Assembly: GCF_900100545.1 (NCBI RefSeq)
Contig: NZ_FNDP01000015.1
Span: 1-64,000 of the forward strand
Length of the DNA: 64,000 nucleotides
From: Pseudobutyrivibrio sp. 49
GTDB taxonomy: Bacteria; Bacillota; Clostridia; Lachnospirales; Lachnospiraceae
Direction: 5' to 3'
The notes below the pieces were generated by a model. It was given only the letters and a program-made list of their open reading frames with translations. It made no database searches and was not told where the DNA came from. Below, piece after piece: positions 55,721-64,000 of the stretch (position 1 is its first letter; the number at the start of each line of letters is the position of its first letter). A program made the translations under genes and the position numbers.

Positions 55721-56605
55721 TTATGCCTTTACCCTTTCATCCTCAAGTGTTACTGTAAATTCCTTTGTGGCTGCAGCCTTGCGAACCTCTTCCATAACCT
55801 CTGAATCAATCTTGAAATTGTGCTCAGCTGATGGGAACGCCTTAGACTTAACCTCTGAATCATACTCCTTGAAAGCACGCTTCATTTCCTCACCGATATT
55901 AGCAAAATGCTTTACAAACTTTGGCTTAAATCCTGAGAACATTCCAAGCATGTCCTGATATACAAGAACCTGACCATCACAGCCATTTCCTGCACCAATA
56001 CCGATTGTAGGAATTGTAAGCTCCTGAGAAATAAGTGTTGCAAGCTCCTCTGGAACGCACTCAAGAGTAACCATGAATGCACCAGCCTCCTCTACTGCCT
56101 TTGCATCCTTAAGAATCTGGATTGCACGCTCTACATTCTTTCCCTGTACCTTGAAGCCACCAAAGGCATTGATTGACTGTGGAGTAAGACCGATATGAGC
56201 AACTACTGGAATATCCGCATTTACGATAGCACGAATCTGCTCACAAACTGAGGCACCACCCTCAAGCTTTACAGCCTGTGCATGACCTTCCTTGATGAGG
56301 CGTCCTGCGTTCTTTACTGCATCGTATACTGATGTCTGATAAGACATGAATGGCATATCTGCCACAAGAAATGTATCCTTAAGACCTCTTGAAACCGAAG
56401 CACAGTGATGAATAATATCATCAACTGTAACTGGAAGAGTGTCACTATATCCCATCATTGTCATTCCAAGGGAATCGCCGATAAGAATGGCATTAATACC
56501 TGATTCCTCCATAAGACATGCTGTTGAGTAATCATAGCAGGTAAGCATGCTTATTTTTTCTCCGTCTTTCTTCATCTGCTGAAGAGTTGTTACTGTGTTT
56601 TTCAT
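55721..56605 (-). CDS. panB: 3-methyl-2-oxobutanoate hydroxymethyltransferase
   Basis: 294 residues. Makes ketopantoate from alpha-ketoisovalerate and methylene-THF. [32 protein letters not shown] (metal-site Asp), [11 protein letters not shown] and [21 protein letters not shown] are standard. GGAG precedes the ATG. It lies 7 bp after the putative ketopantoate reductase. Confidence 0.97.
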   Translation of the reverse strand: MKNTVTTLQQMKKDGEKISMLTCYDYSTACLMEESGINAILIGDSLGMTMMGYSDTLPVTVDDIIHHCASVSRGLKDTFLVADMPFMSYQTSVYDAVKNAGRLIKEGHAQAVKLEGGASVCEQIRAIVNADIPVVAHIGLTPQSINAFGGFKVQGKNVERAIQILKDAKAVEEAGAFMVTLECVPEELATLISQELTIPTIGIGAGNGCDGQVLVYQDMLGMFSGFKPKFVKHFANIGEEMKRAFKEYDSEVKSKAFPSAEHNFKIDSEVMEEVRKAAATKEFTVTLEDERVKA

Positions 56606-56612
56606 TATTCTC

Positions 56613-57464
56613 CTAATCCTCCTGGGTTGTTAATAGAAGCTCCAAATCACTATAATCACTTTCGGGATGCTTATGCTTTGCCACCTCTAGGGTCTTAAGT
56701 GACAGGGTTTTATACACCTGTCTATCTATTCCCTCAAAGGTATCAAGATGCTTTTCCACTGTCCTCATATCATTTCGCTCGATAGGACCGGTTAATGCAT
56801 CTTTTGTTCCAACCTTTAGAACCTTGTTTACGTTACCTGTCAAAAGTGGCGCAATAGCATCACTTAATAGTTCTTCTGAAAATCCGCATATACGAAGTTC
56901 ATCTTCTGCAGCCTGAATCAGTGCAACAACAAGATTTGAGCACATAACAGCTGCACCATGGTAACGTGTTTTCACATCTGCATTTATAACTGAATATTTA
57001 AGACCACTTTTCTCTAATAGGGCCTTAATATCAGCGATGTGGGCTGCATCTCCTTCAATTGTAAATAATGCTTTTGGAAGCTCCTGGTATGATCTGTATC
57101 TATCTGATACAGCCAGTAATGGATGGACCGAGAAACCGTATGCGCCAGTCTCTTCAATATCCTTAAAGATGTTCGAAGATAAAGAACCGCTGCAATGACA
57201 TATCATTTTTCCAGCGATAGACATGTGTTTTATGCTATCCCAAACTGTAGAAATAGAATCGTCTGGAACAGTGATAAACACCGTATCACATTCTTCAATT
57301 AATGTCTCTAAATTCTGAAAATGTTTTGATTTGGTAAAATCCGCTGCACTTTCCGCGGATGAAGACGTGCGGCTGTAATAGCCTGCAAGATTGTGCTGTG
57401 TTGTTTCAAAAAGCATGCCAAGAGAACAGCCTACTTTTCCAGCACCTACAAATCCAACCTTCAT
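56613..57464 (-). CDS. DUF2520 Rossmann protein, probable PanG-type ketopantoate reductase
   Basis: About 283 residues from ATG 57464 (AGGAGG 8 bp upstream; the longer frame begins GTG). N-terminal Rossmann motif [14 protein letters not shown] and [11 protein letters not shown], then a helical DUF2520 C-terminal domain. First gene of panG-like, panB, panC, panD. A classical PanE is not in the cluster, and this family includes the alternative ketopantoate reductase PanG. Activity is inferred from family and position, not from residues proven catalytic. Confidence 0.8.
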   Translation of the reverse strand: MKVGFVGAGKVGCSLGMLFETTQHNLAGYYSRTSSSAESAADFTKSKHFQNLETLIEECDTVFITVPDDSISTVWDSIKHMSIAGKMICHCSGSLSSNIFKDIEETGAYGFSVHPLLAVSDRYRSYQELPKALFTIEGDAAHIADIKALLEKSGLKYSVINADVKTRYHGAAVMCSNLVVALIQAAEDELRICGFSEELLSDAIAPLLTGNVNKVLKVGTKDALTGPIERNDMRTVEKHLDTFEGIDRQVYKTLSLKTLEVAKHKHPESDYSDLELLLTTQED

Positions 57465-57624
57465 GGGCAACACCTCCTTATTTATCCGGGGGTGATACAG
57501 TCTCGTTCAAAATGATACGAGCATGCCATCGGGCGCACCTTTTTAAAATTTAGAAGCTAAAAGGTATAGTTTCTTTCGAATACCATCCGAAGGACACTTT
57601 ATCATTTATGTTACGCCATGTAAA
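57465..57624 (-). promoter_or_regulatory. Promoter and structured leader of the pan operon
   Basis: TTTACA (57624-57619), 17-bp spacer, TAAAGT (57601-57596), reading left, gives a leader of about 125 nt. In it CTCGT/ACGAG forms a stem enclosed by GGTG/CACC, and GGTAT/ATACC forms another. A pan-type RNA motif is known before panBCD operons in Firmicutes, but I cannot confirm that this leader matches it. Confidence 0.45.
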
Positions 57625-57653
57625 GAAACATTTTATATTTTTTGTTCAAAAAA

Positions 57654-57681
57654 GAGGCTCAAGCCTTTAAACTTGAGCCTC
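57654..57681 (-). terminator. Terminator of the GH43 gene
   Basis: GAGGCTCAAG pairs with CTTGAGCCTC, 10 bp, then TTTTTT on the minus strand. Confidence 0.92.
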
Positions 57682-57694
57682 TTTGATAACAATT

Positions 57695-60040
57695 TTACTG
57701 AACCTCAACGCTAATGCTGCTTCCAACATTACCTGAGCCGTTAAATCCAAATTCTACGCTTCCGCCATTTGGAATAGATGAGTTCCAATCTACTGGTGTA
57801 AGTACATAAGAATCGCCTGATTCCTTTACATTTACATTCCAGCTAGAATCCATCTTTACTTCGCTCTTCTTAATCTTAAGTGTCCAACCATTTACAGTTT
57901 TTCCTGTATTGTTAGATACCTTAATGTTTGCGGTGTATCCGCTTCCCCAGCTGTTAACAGTAGCCTTAGCTGTAAGACCACTTTCTGTAGATGGCTGTGG
58001 AGCTGGTGTAGGTGTTGTAGTTGGCTGTGCTGTAGGAGCTGGAGTTGGTGTAGGTGTTGGCTGAGCCTGTGAACCACCATTTACCTTCTCAAACTGCCAC
58101 TGCTGATTTGGATTTCCATAATATGTCCACTGACATACGTTTGTGCCATCAGCTGTCTTGTGCTCGTAAACATCTACATACTTTGTACCAGCTGATGTCT
58201 TTGTAGCGATTGTGTATACACCACTCTTGTTTGTATTCTTTACTACAAACTGCTGTGGGTCATGTGCATACGCATTGTAAATCTGAAGATTTGCGCCATC
58301 CTCATCCTTGCCATTTGCAACGTCAAGCATGAAATCTCCAAGTCCTGACTTAAGTGAAATGTAACCATTTCCTAAGTTCTGAACATACCACTTCTGTCCA
58401 TCAACGCCTGTACCCTTTGAAATACATACATTTGTAGCTGCCTTAGCTGAGTTGCCCTCAACTGTAAGGTACTTCTGTGAAAGTGTATTCTTGAGATAGT
58501 ACCAACCATCTGCAATGTTTGCTGTAGTATTTGCATCTACATTCTGTGATGGTGTTGGTGTTGGCTGAGCTTCGCTTCCGCCATTATCTGTGTTTGCCTT
58601 CCATCTATCAAATGCAAATGAGCCACGAAATACAAGAACAATATCCTTTGCTCCGTTTACATTTCTTACGTTAGCTGTGAAATCCTTGAAGGAACCACTT
58701 GTATTTGAAACATTAATTGTTCCAAGTAATGTACCAGACTGTGAGCCCTCTCTTACCTCGATGCTTCCATTTCCGCCACTCTGAACAGTAGCTGTGATAG
58801 ACTTAACACCCTTAGAGAACTGTACACCCTTAACCTTTGTGAAATCACCATTGTTAATATCTGTTACCCATGCAGAACCATCGCCATTACCGCGAACCTT
58901 GATTCCAGCCTGTGTAAACATTGTCTCAGCCTGTACCCACTCGTATGGGTTTACTGAAGGATTCATAGGAACACCAGACATTGTCTGCTTGATTGTCTGG
59001 ATTCTTCCACCAGAAACGTTAACTCTGTCAATCTGAGTTGTTCTGTAGCCAAGATTGCTCATTACTGCATTCTGTACTGTCATTGTATGATAAGCAATGT
59101 AGTAATTACCCTTGAACTCAAAAATCTGATGGTGGTTGTTACCAGCCGAACCATTGAAGAATGAGCCTGGGTTTGCCATAATTTCACCCTGATATGTGAA
59201 AGGTCCCATAGGGTTACGGCTTGTCATAACCTGAATTGTTGCATTTCTAAATCCGTTTCTGCAGTTCCAGTTTGAGCAGTATGAATAGTAGTATGTGTTG
59301 CCAATTTTGTTAATTCCTGAATCCTCGAAAAGATAAGGCGCATCAATCATAGCAGCAGTACCTACTGTACTAATCATATCGTTTCCAAGCTTGATAACTC
59401 TTGCTGTCTTTGGATTTGCATCCTGTCCTCTTGGAACACCACCACCAAAGTAGAGGTAGCCTGTTCCATCACTGTCTACTAAAACGGCTGGATCAAAAAG
59501 CCATTCTACATTACAGTTTGGAGTTGCTTTTGTAATGAAAGCATGTCCAAGTGGATCACGCCATGGACCTGTTGGGCTGTCTGCTGTAAGAACGCCAATA
59601 GAGCTTGCATTGTTTGCAAAATAAAGGAAAAACTTATCTCTTCCATTAATTCTCTTGCAGCAAATTGTAGGAGCCCAAGAATTGCTAGCCCATCTGGCAG
59701 CACCATTGCTACCACCTACATTAATCTGACCGTGATCAGTCCAGTTAACCATATCTGATGAAGAATAGCAGTTTAACTGATTAATTTTTCCATATGAATT
59801 TTGTGCATGAGTAGCCTCATATTCCTGGCTATCATTTGTTGTATATACATACACTCTGTTGTTGTAAACAAGAACTGCTGGATCTGCTCCATAGTTCTGA
59901 GTTACAAGAGGATTATTCTCATTATCTCCTTTAACATAGCTGCCGTTGATTACAGTAGCTGCTTCAGCACTAACCGCTGTACTGAAAAGCATTGTGCCAG
60001 TAATCGCAAGGCAAAAGAACTTCTTAATAAATTTATTCAT
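57695..60040 (-). CDS. Secreted GH43 arabinofuranosidase with CBM6, CBM13 and CBM2
   Basis: 781 residues: signal peptide (1-27), GH43 propeller (about 30-345; Asp in NYGADPAVLVY, second Asp in EWLFDPAVLVD, Glu in DAPYLFEDSG), CBM6-like module (about 360-490), ricin-type CBM13 (about 505-650, with repeated QxW such as NQQWQFEK), Pro-Thr linker, CBM2 (about 690-781, ending EFGFNGSG). Probably removes arabinose from arabinoxylan outside the cell. GAGGG precedes the ATG. The CBM13 and CBM2 modules are almost identical to those of the xylanase gene, whose stop lies 81 bp upstream. Confidence 0.94.
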   Translation of the reverse strand: MNKFIKKFFCLAITGTMLFSTAVSAEAATVINGSYVKGDNENNPLVTQNYGADPAVLVYNNRVYVYTTNDSQEYEATHAQNSYGKINQLNCYSSSDMVNWTDHGQINVGGSNGAARWASNSWAPTICCKRINGRDKFFLYFANNASSIGVLTADSPTGPWRDPLGHAFITKATPNCNVEWLFDPAVLVDSDGTGYLYFGGGVPRGQDANPKTARVIKLGNDMISTVGTAAMIDAPYLFEDSGINKIGNTYYYSYCSNWNCRNGFRNATIQVMTSRNPMGPFTYQGEIMANPGSFFNGSAGNNHHQIFEFKGNYYIAYHTMTVQNAVMSNLGYRTTQIDRVNVSGGRIQTIKQTMSGVPMNPSVNPYEWVQAETMFTQAGIKVRGNGDGSAWVTDINNGDFTKVKGVQFSKGVKSITATVQSGGNGSIEVREGSQSGTLLGTINVSNTSGSFKDFTANVRNVNGAKDIVLVFRGSFAFDRWKANTDNGGSEAQPTPTPSQNVDANTTANIADGWYYLKNTLSQKYLTVEGNSAKAATNVCISKGTGVDGQKWYVQNLGNGYISLKSGLGDFMLDVANGKDEDGANLQIYNAYAHDPQQFVVKNTNKSGVYTIATKTSAGTKYVDVYEHKTADGTNVCQWTYYGNPNQQWQFEKVNGGSQAQPTPTPTPAPTAQPTTTPTPAPQPSTESGLTAKATVNSWGSGYTANIKVSNNTGKTVNGWTLKIKKSEVKMDSSWNVNVKESGDSYVLTPVDWNSSIPNGGSVEFGFNGSGNVGSSISVEVQ

Positions 60041-60121
60041 ACAATATCCCTCACGATATCACAATTATTTAATAGTTAGTACAAGCAGGGAAGATACTAA
60101 TTATCTAGTTACTATTATTTA

Positions 60122-62194
60122 TTACTGAACATCAACGCTAACGTTGTTTGAAACACTACCTGTTCCGTTAAAGCCGAACTCTGCGCTCTGTCCATTTGCA
60201 AGTGTCTTGTTCCAATCCATTGGAGTGATTACATAGTAATCGCCAGACTCTTTAACATTTGCACTCCAGCTTGAGTCCATCTTAACCTCGCTCTTCTTGA
60301 GCTTTACTGTCCAGCCATTTACAGTCTTTCCTGTATTGTTTGAAACCTTTACTGAAGCTGTGTAACCACTTCCCCAGCTGTTGATTGATACAGTAGCCTT
60401 AAGGCCTGACTCTGCTGGTGCCTGTGTTGGAGCTGGTGTAGGAGTTGGTGTTGGCTGTGGAGTTGGTGTTGGCTGAGCCTGTGATCCACCATTTACCTTC
60501 TCAAACTGCCACTGCTGATTTGGATTTCCGTAATATGTCCACTGGCATACATTTGTGCCATCAGCTGTCTTGTGCTCATAAACATCTACATACTTAGAAC
60601 CGTTTGATGTCTTTGTAGCGATTGTATAAACACCACTCTTGTTTGTGTTCTTTACAATAAACTGCTGTGGATCATGTGCATATGCGTTGTAAATCTGAAG
60701 ATTTGCACCATCCTCATCCTTACCATTTGCAACATCAAGCATGAAATCGCCAAGACCTGACTTAAGTGAAATGTAACCATTTCCTAAGTTCTGAACATAC
60801 CACTTCTGGCCATCAACACCTGTACCCTTGCTGATGCATACATTTGTAGCAGCCTTAGCTGAGTTGCCTTCAACTGTAAGGTACTTCTGTGAAAGTGTGT
60901 TCTTAAGATAATACCAACCATCAGCAATGTTTGCTGTAGAGTTCTTATCTACATTCTGTGATGGAGTTGGTGTTGGTGTTGGCTGTGGAGTTGGTGTAGG
61001 TGTTGGTCTAGTACCTGGGTTTGAACCTGGCTGACCAATTACATCTGTGTAAGCCTTGATTACGCTGTTGTAAGACTGCTTAGCCTGACCTGGTCTGGAG
61101 AACAATAATGGAGCAGAATTGCTAATCCATGTTGTCTGATCAGAAAGTCCCCACCAAGTAATACTTGTAATCTTGCCACCGTTCTTCTTAGCTGTATTGA
61201 TATTTTTGAAGAGCTGATAAGCGTAATTAGCCATATCATTATCGCCCTTGTTAGTAATATCCATCTCAGTAATCTGAACTTCGAAACCTGCTCTTAAGAA
61301 TGAGTTAAGTGCTGTTGTATAGTAATCAACTGAAGGGAAGCCTGTTCCAAGGTGAGACTGCATACCTACACCTGCACAAACCTTTCTGCCCTGGTTGATA
61401 TAGTTCACAAGTGTGATTACATCATTAACTTCCATATATGTGTTGTAATCGTTGTAGAAAAGCTTTACAGAATCTGTAAGCTTGAAATACTCAAGTGTGT
61501 CGTAAGCATAGTTGAAAGCCTTCTTTACATATGAAGCATTCTTTCTGTTATTTCCATAAACTGCTTCCCAACCTGAGTTATTTGCATGTAAAATCTCATT
61601 TGCTACGTCCCATGCATAAACAACACTACCATACTGGTTTGTGTATACATGGTTCATAACTGTCTTTACATACATTTCAAGACGTGCATCCATAACAGAT
61701 GAATTAACAAAACCTGCTCCACCGCTATAGTTGCTACGGAAGAACCAAGAAGGTGTCTGTGAATGCCATACTAATGTATGAGCTCTCATCTTGAGACCAT
61801 TCTGGTAACAGATTTTCATAACCTCATCAACTGTGCTGAAGTTAATCTGTGGTACGTACTGCTCTCTGTAATTATCTGGGATATAGTAGCCCTGATTCTT
61901 AGCCTGTGAAACTGAGATAAGTCTTGCAGAACCGCCAAGTAATGCATCTGGCTTCATCTCGTTTTCAAGAGTAATACTGTTGTAATGCTGCTTTAAGAAA
62001 TTAAGCTGACCTGCATCTCTAAGCTGATACAGGTTAATACATGTTCCTGAATAACCATATGTGCTTCCATAGGTATTAAGGAGTGTTGCCTGTGCTGCAT
62101 TTGCAGTAAGGCTTGGTGCTGTGGCAAGCATTGTAAAAGCGCATGCGACAGCAAGGAGTTTCGATGCGAAACTCTTTAACAATTTTTTCTTCAT
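60122..62194 (-). CDS. Secreted GH10 endo-xylanase with CBM13 and CBM2
   Basis: About 690 residues from ATG 62194 (GGGGGATAATGAA upstream; the ATG five codons earlier has no site). Signal peptide, GH10 barrel (about 30-390) with acid/base Glu in AWDVANEILH and nucleophile Glu in EVQITEMDITNKG, Pro-Thr linker, CBM13 (about 415-560), Pro-Thr linker, CBM2 (about 590-690). Cuts the xylan backbone outside the cell. The GH43 debranching enzyme follows, so the pair forms a xylan-degrading unit. The region 62195-62329 is AT-rich with no recognised operator. Confidence 0.96.
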   Translation of the reverse strand: MKKKLLKSFASKLLAVACAFTMLATAPSLTANAAQATLLNTYGSTYGYSGTCINLYQLRDAGQLNFLKQHYNSITLENEMKPDALLGGSARLISVSQAKNQGYYIPDNYREQYVPQINFSTVDEVMKICYQNGLKMRAHTLVWHSQTPSWFFRSNYSGGAGFVNSSVMDARLEMYVKTVMNHVYTNQYGSVVYAWDVANEILHANNSGWEAVYGNNRKNASYVKKAFNYAYDTLEYFKLTDSVKLFYNDYNTYMEVNDVITLVNYINQGRKVCAGVGMQSHLGTGFPSVDYYTTALNSFLRAGFEVQITEMDITNKGDNDMANYAYQLFKNINTAKKNGGKITSITWWGLSDQTTWISNSAPLLFSRPGQAKQSYNSVIKAYTDVIGQPGSNPGTRPTPTPTPQPTPTPTPSQNVDKNSTANIADGWYYLKNTLSQKYLTVEGNSAKAATNVCISKGTGVDGQKWYVQNLGNGYISLKSGLGDFMLDVANGKDEDGANLQIYNAYAHDPQQFIVKNTNKSGVYTIATKTSNGSKYVDVYEHKTADGTNVCQWTYYGNPNQQWQFEKVNGGSQAQPTPTPQPTPTPTPAPTQAPAESGLKATVSINSWGSGYTASVKVSNNTGKTVNGWTVKLKKSEVKMDSSWSANVKESGDYYVITPMDWNKTLANGQSAEFGFNGTGSVSNNVSVDVQ

Positions 62195-62329
62195 TTCATT
62201 ATCCCCCATGAAATATTATTTATAACTCTCTCCCCTGCTTGTAATAATATCGTAACATATTTAATAATTCCACACATTATCAATTCTTGCGGTCTATTTA
62301 TCAATTATTGCCTTATCTACATAAAAATA

Positions 62330-62357
62330 GACTCTGTGGTAAAATATCCACAGAGTC
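62330..62357 (-). terminator. Terminator of clpB
   Basis: GACTCTGTGG (62330-62339) pairs with CCACAGAGTC (62348-62357). TATTTTTAT follows on the minus strand. Confidence 0.85.
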
Positions 62358-62383
62358 CATTGATTATATTTGTCAAATTGTCA

Positions 62384-64000
62384 CTATTTCGCTGTTAGCT
62401 GAGTTCCATCGCTATCAATTGTAATGGTACTACCCTCATGAATATCTCCACCAAGGATGATTTTTGCAGCCATAGTTTCCACATTTTTTTGAATAAATCT
62501 ACGAAGTGGACGGGCACCATATACTGGATCATAGCCCTGATCTATTACAAATTGTTTAGCTGCTGAGGTAAGCTCAATCTTAAGCTGTCTATCCTCGAGT
62601 CTTTGGTTGAGCTCTTCAAGGATAAGATCTACGATACCTCCGATGTTATCCTTTGTAAGAGGCTTGAACATAATGATTTCATCAAGTCTATTAAGAAACT
62701 CTGGTCGGAATGAATTTCTAAGCTCATTCATTACCAGCTCATTTGTCGCGTCGGTGATCTCGCCAGTTGCTTCATCAATACCATCAAGTAGATACTGTGA
62801 ACCAAGATTTGAGGTCATGATAATGATTGTGTTTTTGAAATCCACTGTACGTCCCTGGGAATCAGTGATTCGACCATCATCAAGCACCTGTAAAAGCACG
62901 TTGAACACATCTGGATGTGCCTTTTCAACCTCATCAAAAAGTACTACCGAATACGGCTTACGTCTCACCGCTTCTGTCAATTGGCCACCCTCATCGTAGC
63001 CTACATATCCTGGAGGCGCTCCGATAAGTCTAGACACGCTAAACTTTTCCATGTACTCGGACATATCAAGACGAACCATTGCGTTCTCATCATCAAAAAG
63101 TGCCTGTGCAAGAGTCTTTGCAAGCTCTGTCTTACCTACACCAGTAGGTCCTAAGAATAGGAATGAGCCGATTGGCTTTGTAGGGTCCTTGATACCTGCC
63201 TTTGAACGGATGATAGCCTCCGAAACAAGCTTTACTGCATCATCCTGTCCCATTACTCTCTTGTGCAATTCCTCATCAAGATGAAGTGTCTTGCTGCGCT
63301 CACTCTCGTTAAGCTTTGCCACAGGAATGCCTGTCCATCTGGAAATGATTCTTGCAATTTCATCCTCTGAAACATTCTCATGAACAAGATTTGCATCCCT
63401 ACTCTTTAATTTTTCCTCTGCATCAGCAAGCTTGGCCTCAAGCTCTGGAAGTCTGCCATACTGAAGCTTTGCTGCTTCTTCAAGGTCATATTTTTGCTGA
63501 GCAATCTTAATCTGGCCCTGAACGTCATCTAATTCCTCGCGGATTTTTGTAACATCCTCCACCAGCTTTTTCTCGTTATCCCATGCAGCCTTCTTTGTAT
63601 TGTACTCGTCTCGAAGTTCTGAGAGTTCCTTCTGAAGGTCAGCTAGTCTATCCTGAGAAAGCTTATCTGTCTCCTTTTTAAGAGCTGCCTCTTCAATCTC
63701 CAGCTGCATAACTCGTCTGTTCATTTCATCCAGCTCTGCCGGCATTGAATCAAGCTCTGTCTTAATAAGTGCACAGGCTTCATCCACAAGGTCGATTGCC
63801 TTATCTGGAAGGAATCTGTCTGAGATATATCTGTTTGAAAGGGTGGCTGCTGAGACCAATGCACCATCTGTAATCTTTACTCCGTGGAATACCTCATAGC
63901 GCTCCTTAAGTCCACGAAGGATTGAGATAGTATCCTCGACTGTAGGCTCATCAACCATAACTGGCTGAAAACGACGCTCAAGTGCAGCATCCTTTTCAAT
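62384..64000 (-). CDS. clpB: ATP-dependent chaperone ClpB, C-terminal part (cut by window edge)
   Basis: 539 residues are visible, beginning within the end of the first AAA domain ([13 protein letters not shown]). Then comes the long coiled-coil middle domain (about 95-225 of this part), the second AAA domain with Walker [14 protein letters not shown], Walker [14 protein letters not shown] and arginine-finger region NRLDEIIMF, and the C-terminal D2 small domain ([15 protein letters not shown]). It rescues aggregated proteins with DnaK. No CIRCE or other control site is visible because the start lies outside the window. Confidence 0.96.
   Translation of the reverse strand: MEKDAALERRFQPVMVDEPTVEDTISILRGLKERYEVFHGVKITDGALVSAATLSNRYISDRFLPDKAIDLVDEACALIKTELDSMPAELDEMNRRVMQLEIEEAALKKETDKLSQDRLADLQKELSELRDEYNTKKAAWDNEKKLVEDVTKIREELDDVQGQIKIAQQKYDLEEAAKLQYGRLPELEAKLADAEEKLKSRDANLVHENVSEDEIARIISRWTGIPVAKLNESERSKTLHLDEELHKRVMGQDDAVKLVSEAIIRSKAGIKDPTKPIGSFLFLGPTGVGKTELAKTLAQALFDDENAMVRLDMSEYMEKFSVSRLIGAPPGYVGYDEGGQLTEAVRRKPYSVVLFDEVEKAHPDVFNVLLQVLDDGRITDSQGRTVDFKNTIIIMTSNLGSQYLLDGIDEATGEITDATNELVMNELRNSFRPEFLNRLDEIIMFKPLTKDNIGGIVDLILEELNQRLEDRQLKIELTSAAKQFVIDQGYDPVYGARPLRRFIQKNVETMAAKIILGGDIHEGSTITIDSDGTQLTAK

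Noticed and set aside
52600-56894. CGTATATGCG sites as members of the CGTAWATACG set
   Set aside because: All three lie in coding sequence, two of them encoding R-I-C-G, so they are kept only as possible variants and not counted among the eight exact sites.
1-64000. tRNA or rRNA genes
   Set aside because: I looked in the intergenic stretches for tRNA-like cloverleaf or rRNA sequence and recognised none.

Overview
The window looks like a chromosomal segment of a plant-fibre-degrading Lachnospiraceae bacterium, most likely Butyrivibrio or Pseudobutyrivibrio. This is inferred from moderate-to-low G+C, strong AGGAGG-type ribosome binding sites, secreted xylanase, arabinofuranosidase and cellulase modules with CBM2 and Pro-Thr linkers, an inverted-domain GH3 enzyme, and Firmicutes-type lipoproteins and regulators. 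Nearly all genes are on the minus strand. The exceptions are metE-metF, an MFS gene and two LacI-type regulators.

Layout. 0-1.1 kb: the start of an IS1182-type transposase (cut by the window edge) and an IS200-like element. 1.1-5.4 kb: a LysR regulator divergent from metE-metF. 5.4-16.3 kb: an ABC importer (ATPase with a large insertion, fused double permease, lipoprotein), a YesMN-like two-component system with a second binding lipoprotein, and a GH31 alpha-glucosidase preceded by a cre-like palindrome. 16.4-19.6 kb: a queuosine-precursor operon queD-queE-folE-queC-queF with a preQ1-I-like riboswitch leader. 19.6-25.7 kb: a GH5-CBM2 cellulase and a GH3 beta-glucosidase, with a group II intron lodged behind the GH3 terminator. 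25.7-33 kb: anion permease, proC, a decayed CBM2 remnant, MFS transporter, aldo/keto reductase with Fe-S clusters, aminotransferase and rarA.

33-40.7 kb is a fructan/sucrose operon (LplB, LplC, binding lipoprotein, GH32, fructokinase) divergent from a LacI regulator. 40.7-45.7 kb is an accessory island: a truncated 16-codon remnant, a DUF4143 ATPase, a GNAT, a Fic protein and a HipBA-like pair, each of the last group with its own repeat-type operator. 45.8-52.8 kb is a second fructan-linked locus: a frameshifted extracellular GH32 lipoprotein, a 1376-residue secreted protein of seven tandem binding-module-like repeats, and a paralogous LacI regulator whose promoter shares boxes with the first. 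52.8-57.5 kb holds L-serine dehydratase and a four-gene pantothenate operon. 57.7-62.2 kb holds a GH43-CBM6-CBM13-CBM2 arabinofuranosidase and a GH10-CBM13-CBM2 xylanase whose C-terminal modules are nearly identical. The window closes inside clpB.

How the parts fit: secreted enzymes attack xylan, cellulose and probably fructan; importers bring oligosaccharides in; cytosolic GH32, GH3, GH31 and fructokinase finish the job. The most unusual items are the seven-repeat secreted protein beside a fructosidase, four operator-like 11-mers spaced exactly 33 bp apart before the DUF4143 gene, a palindromic 10-mer CGTAWATACG found eight times across the window, and a REP-like hairpin doublet shared between the IS200 end and the metF/ABC junction. 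Two genes (GH32 and the HipA-like kinase) each look broken by one missing base in a short homopolymer, so assembly error must be considered.
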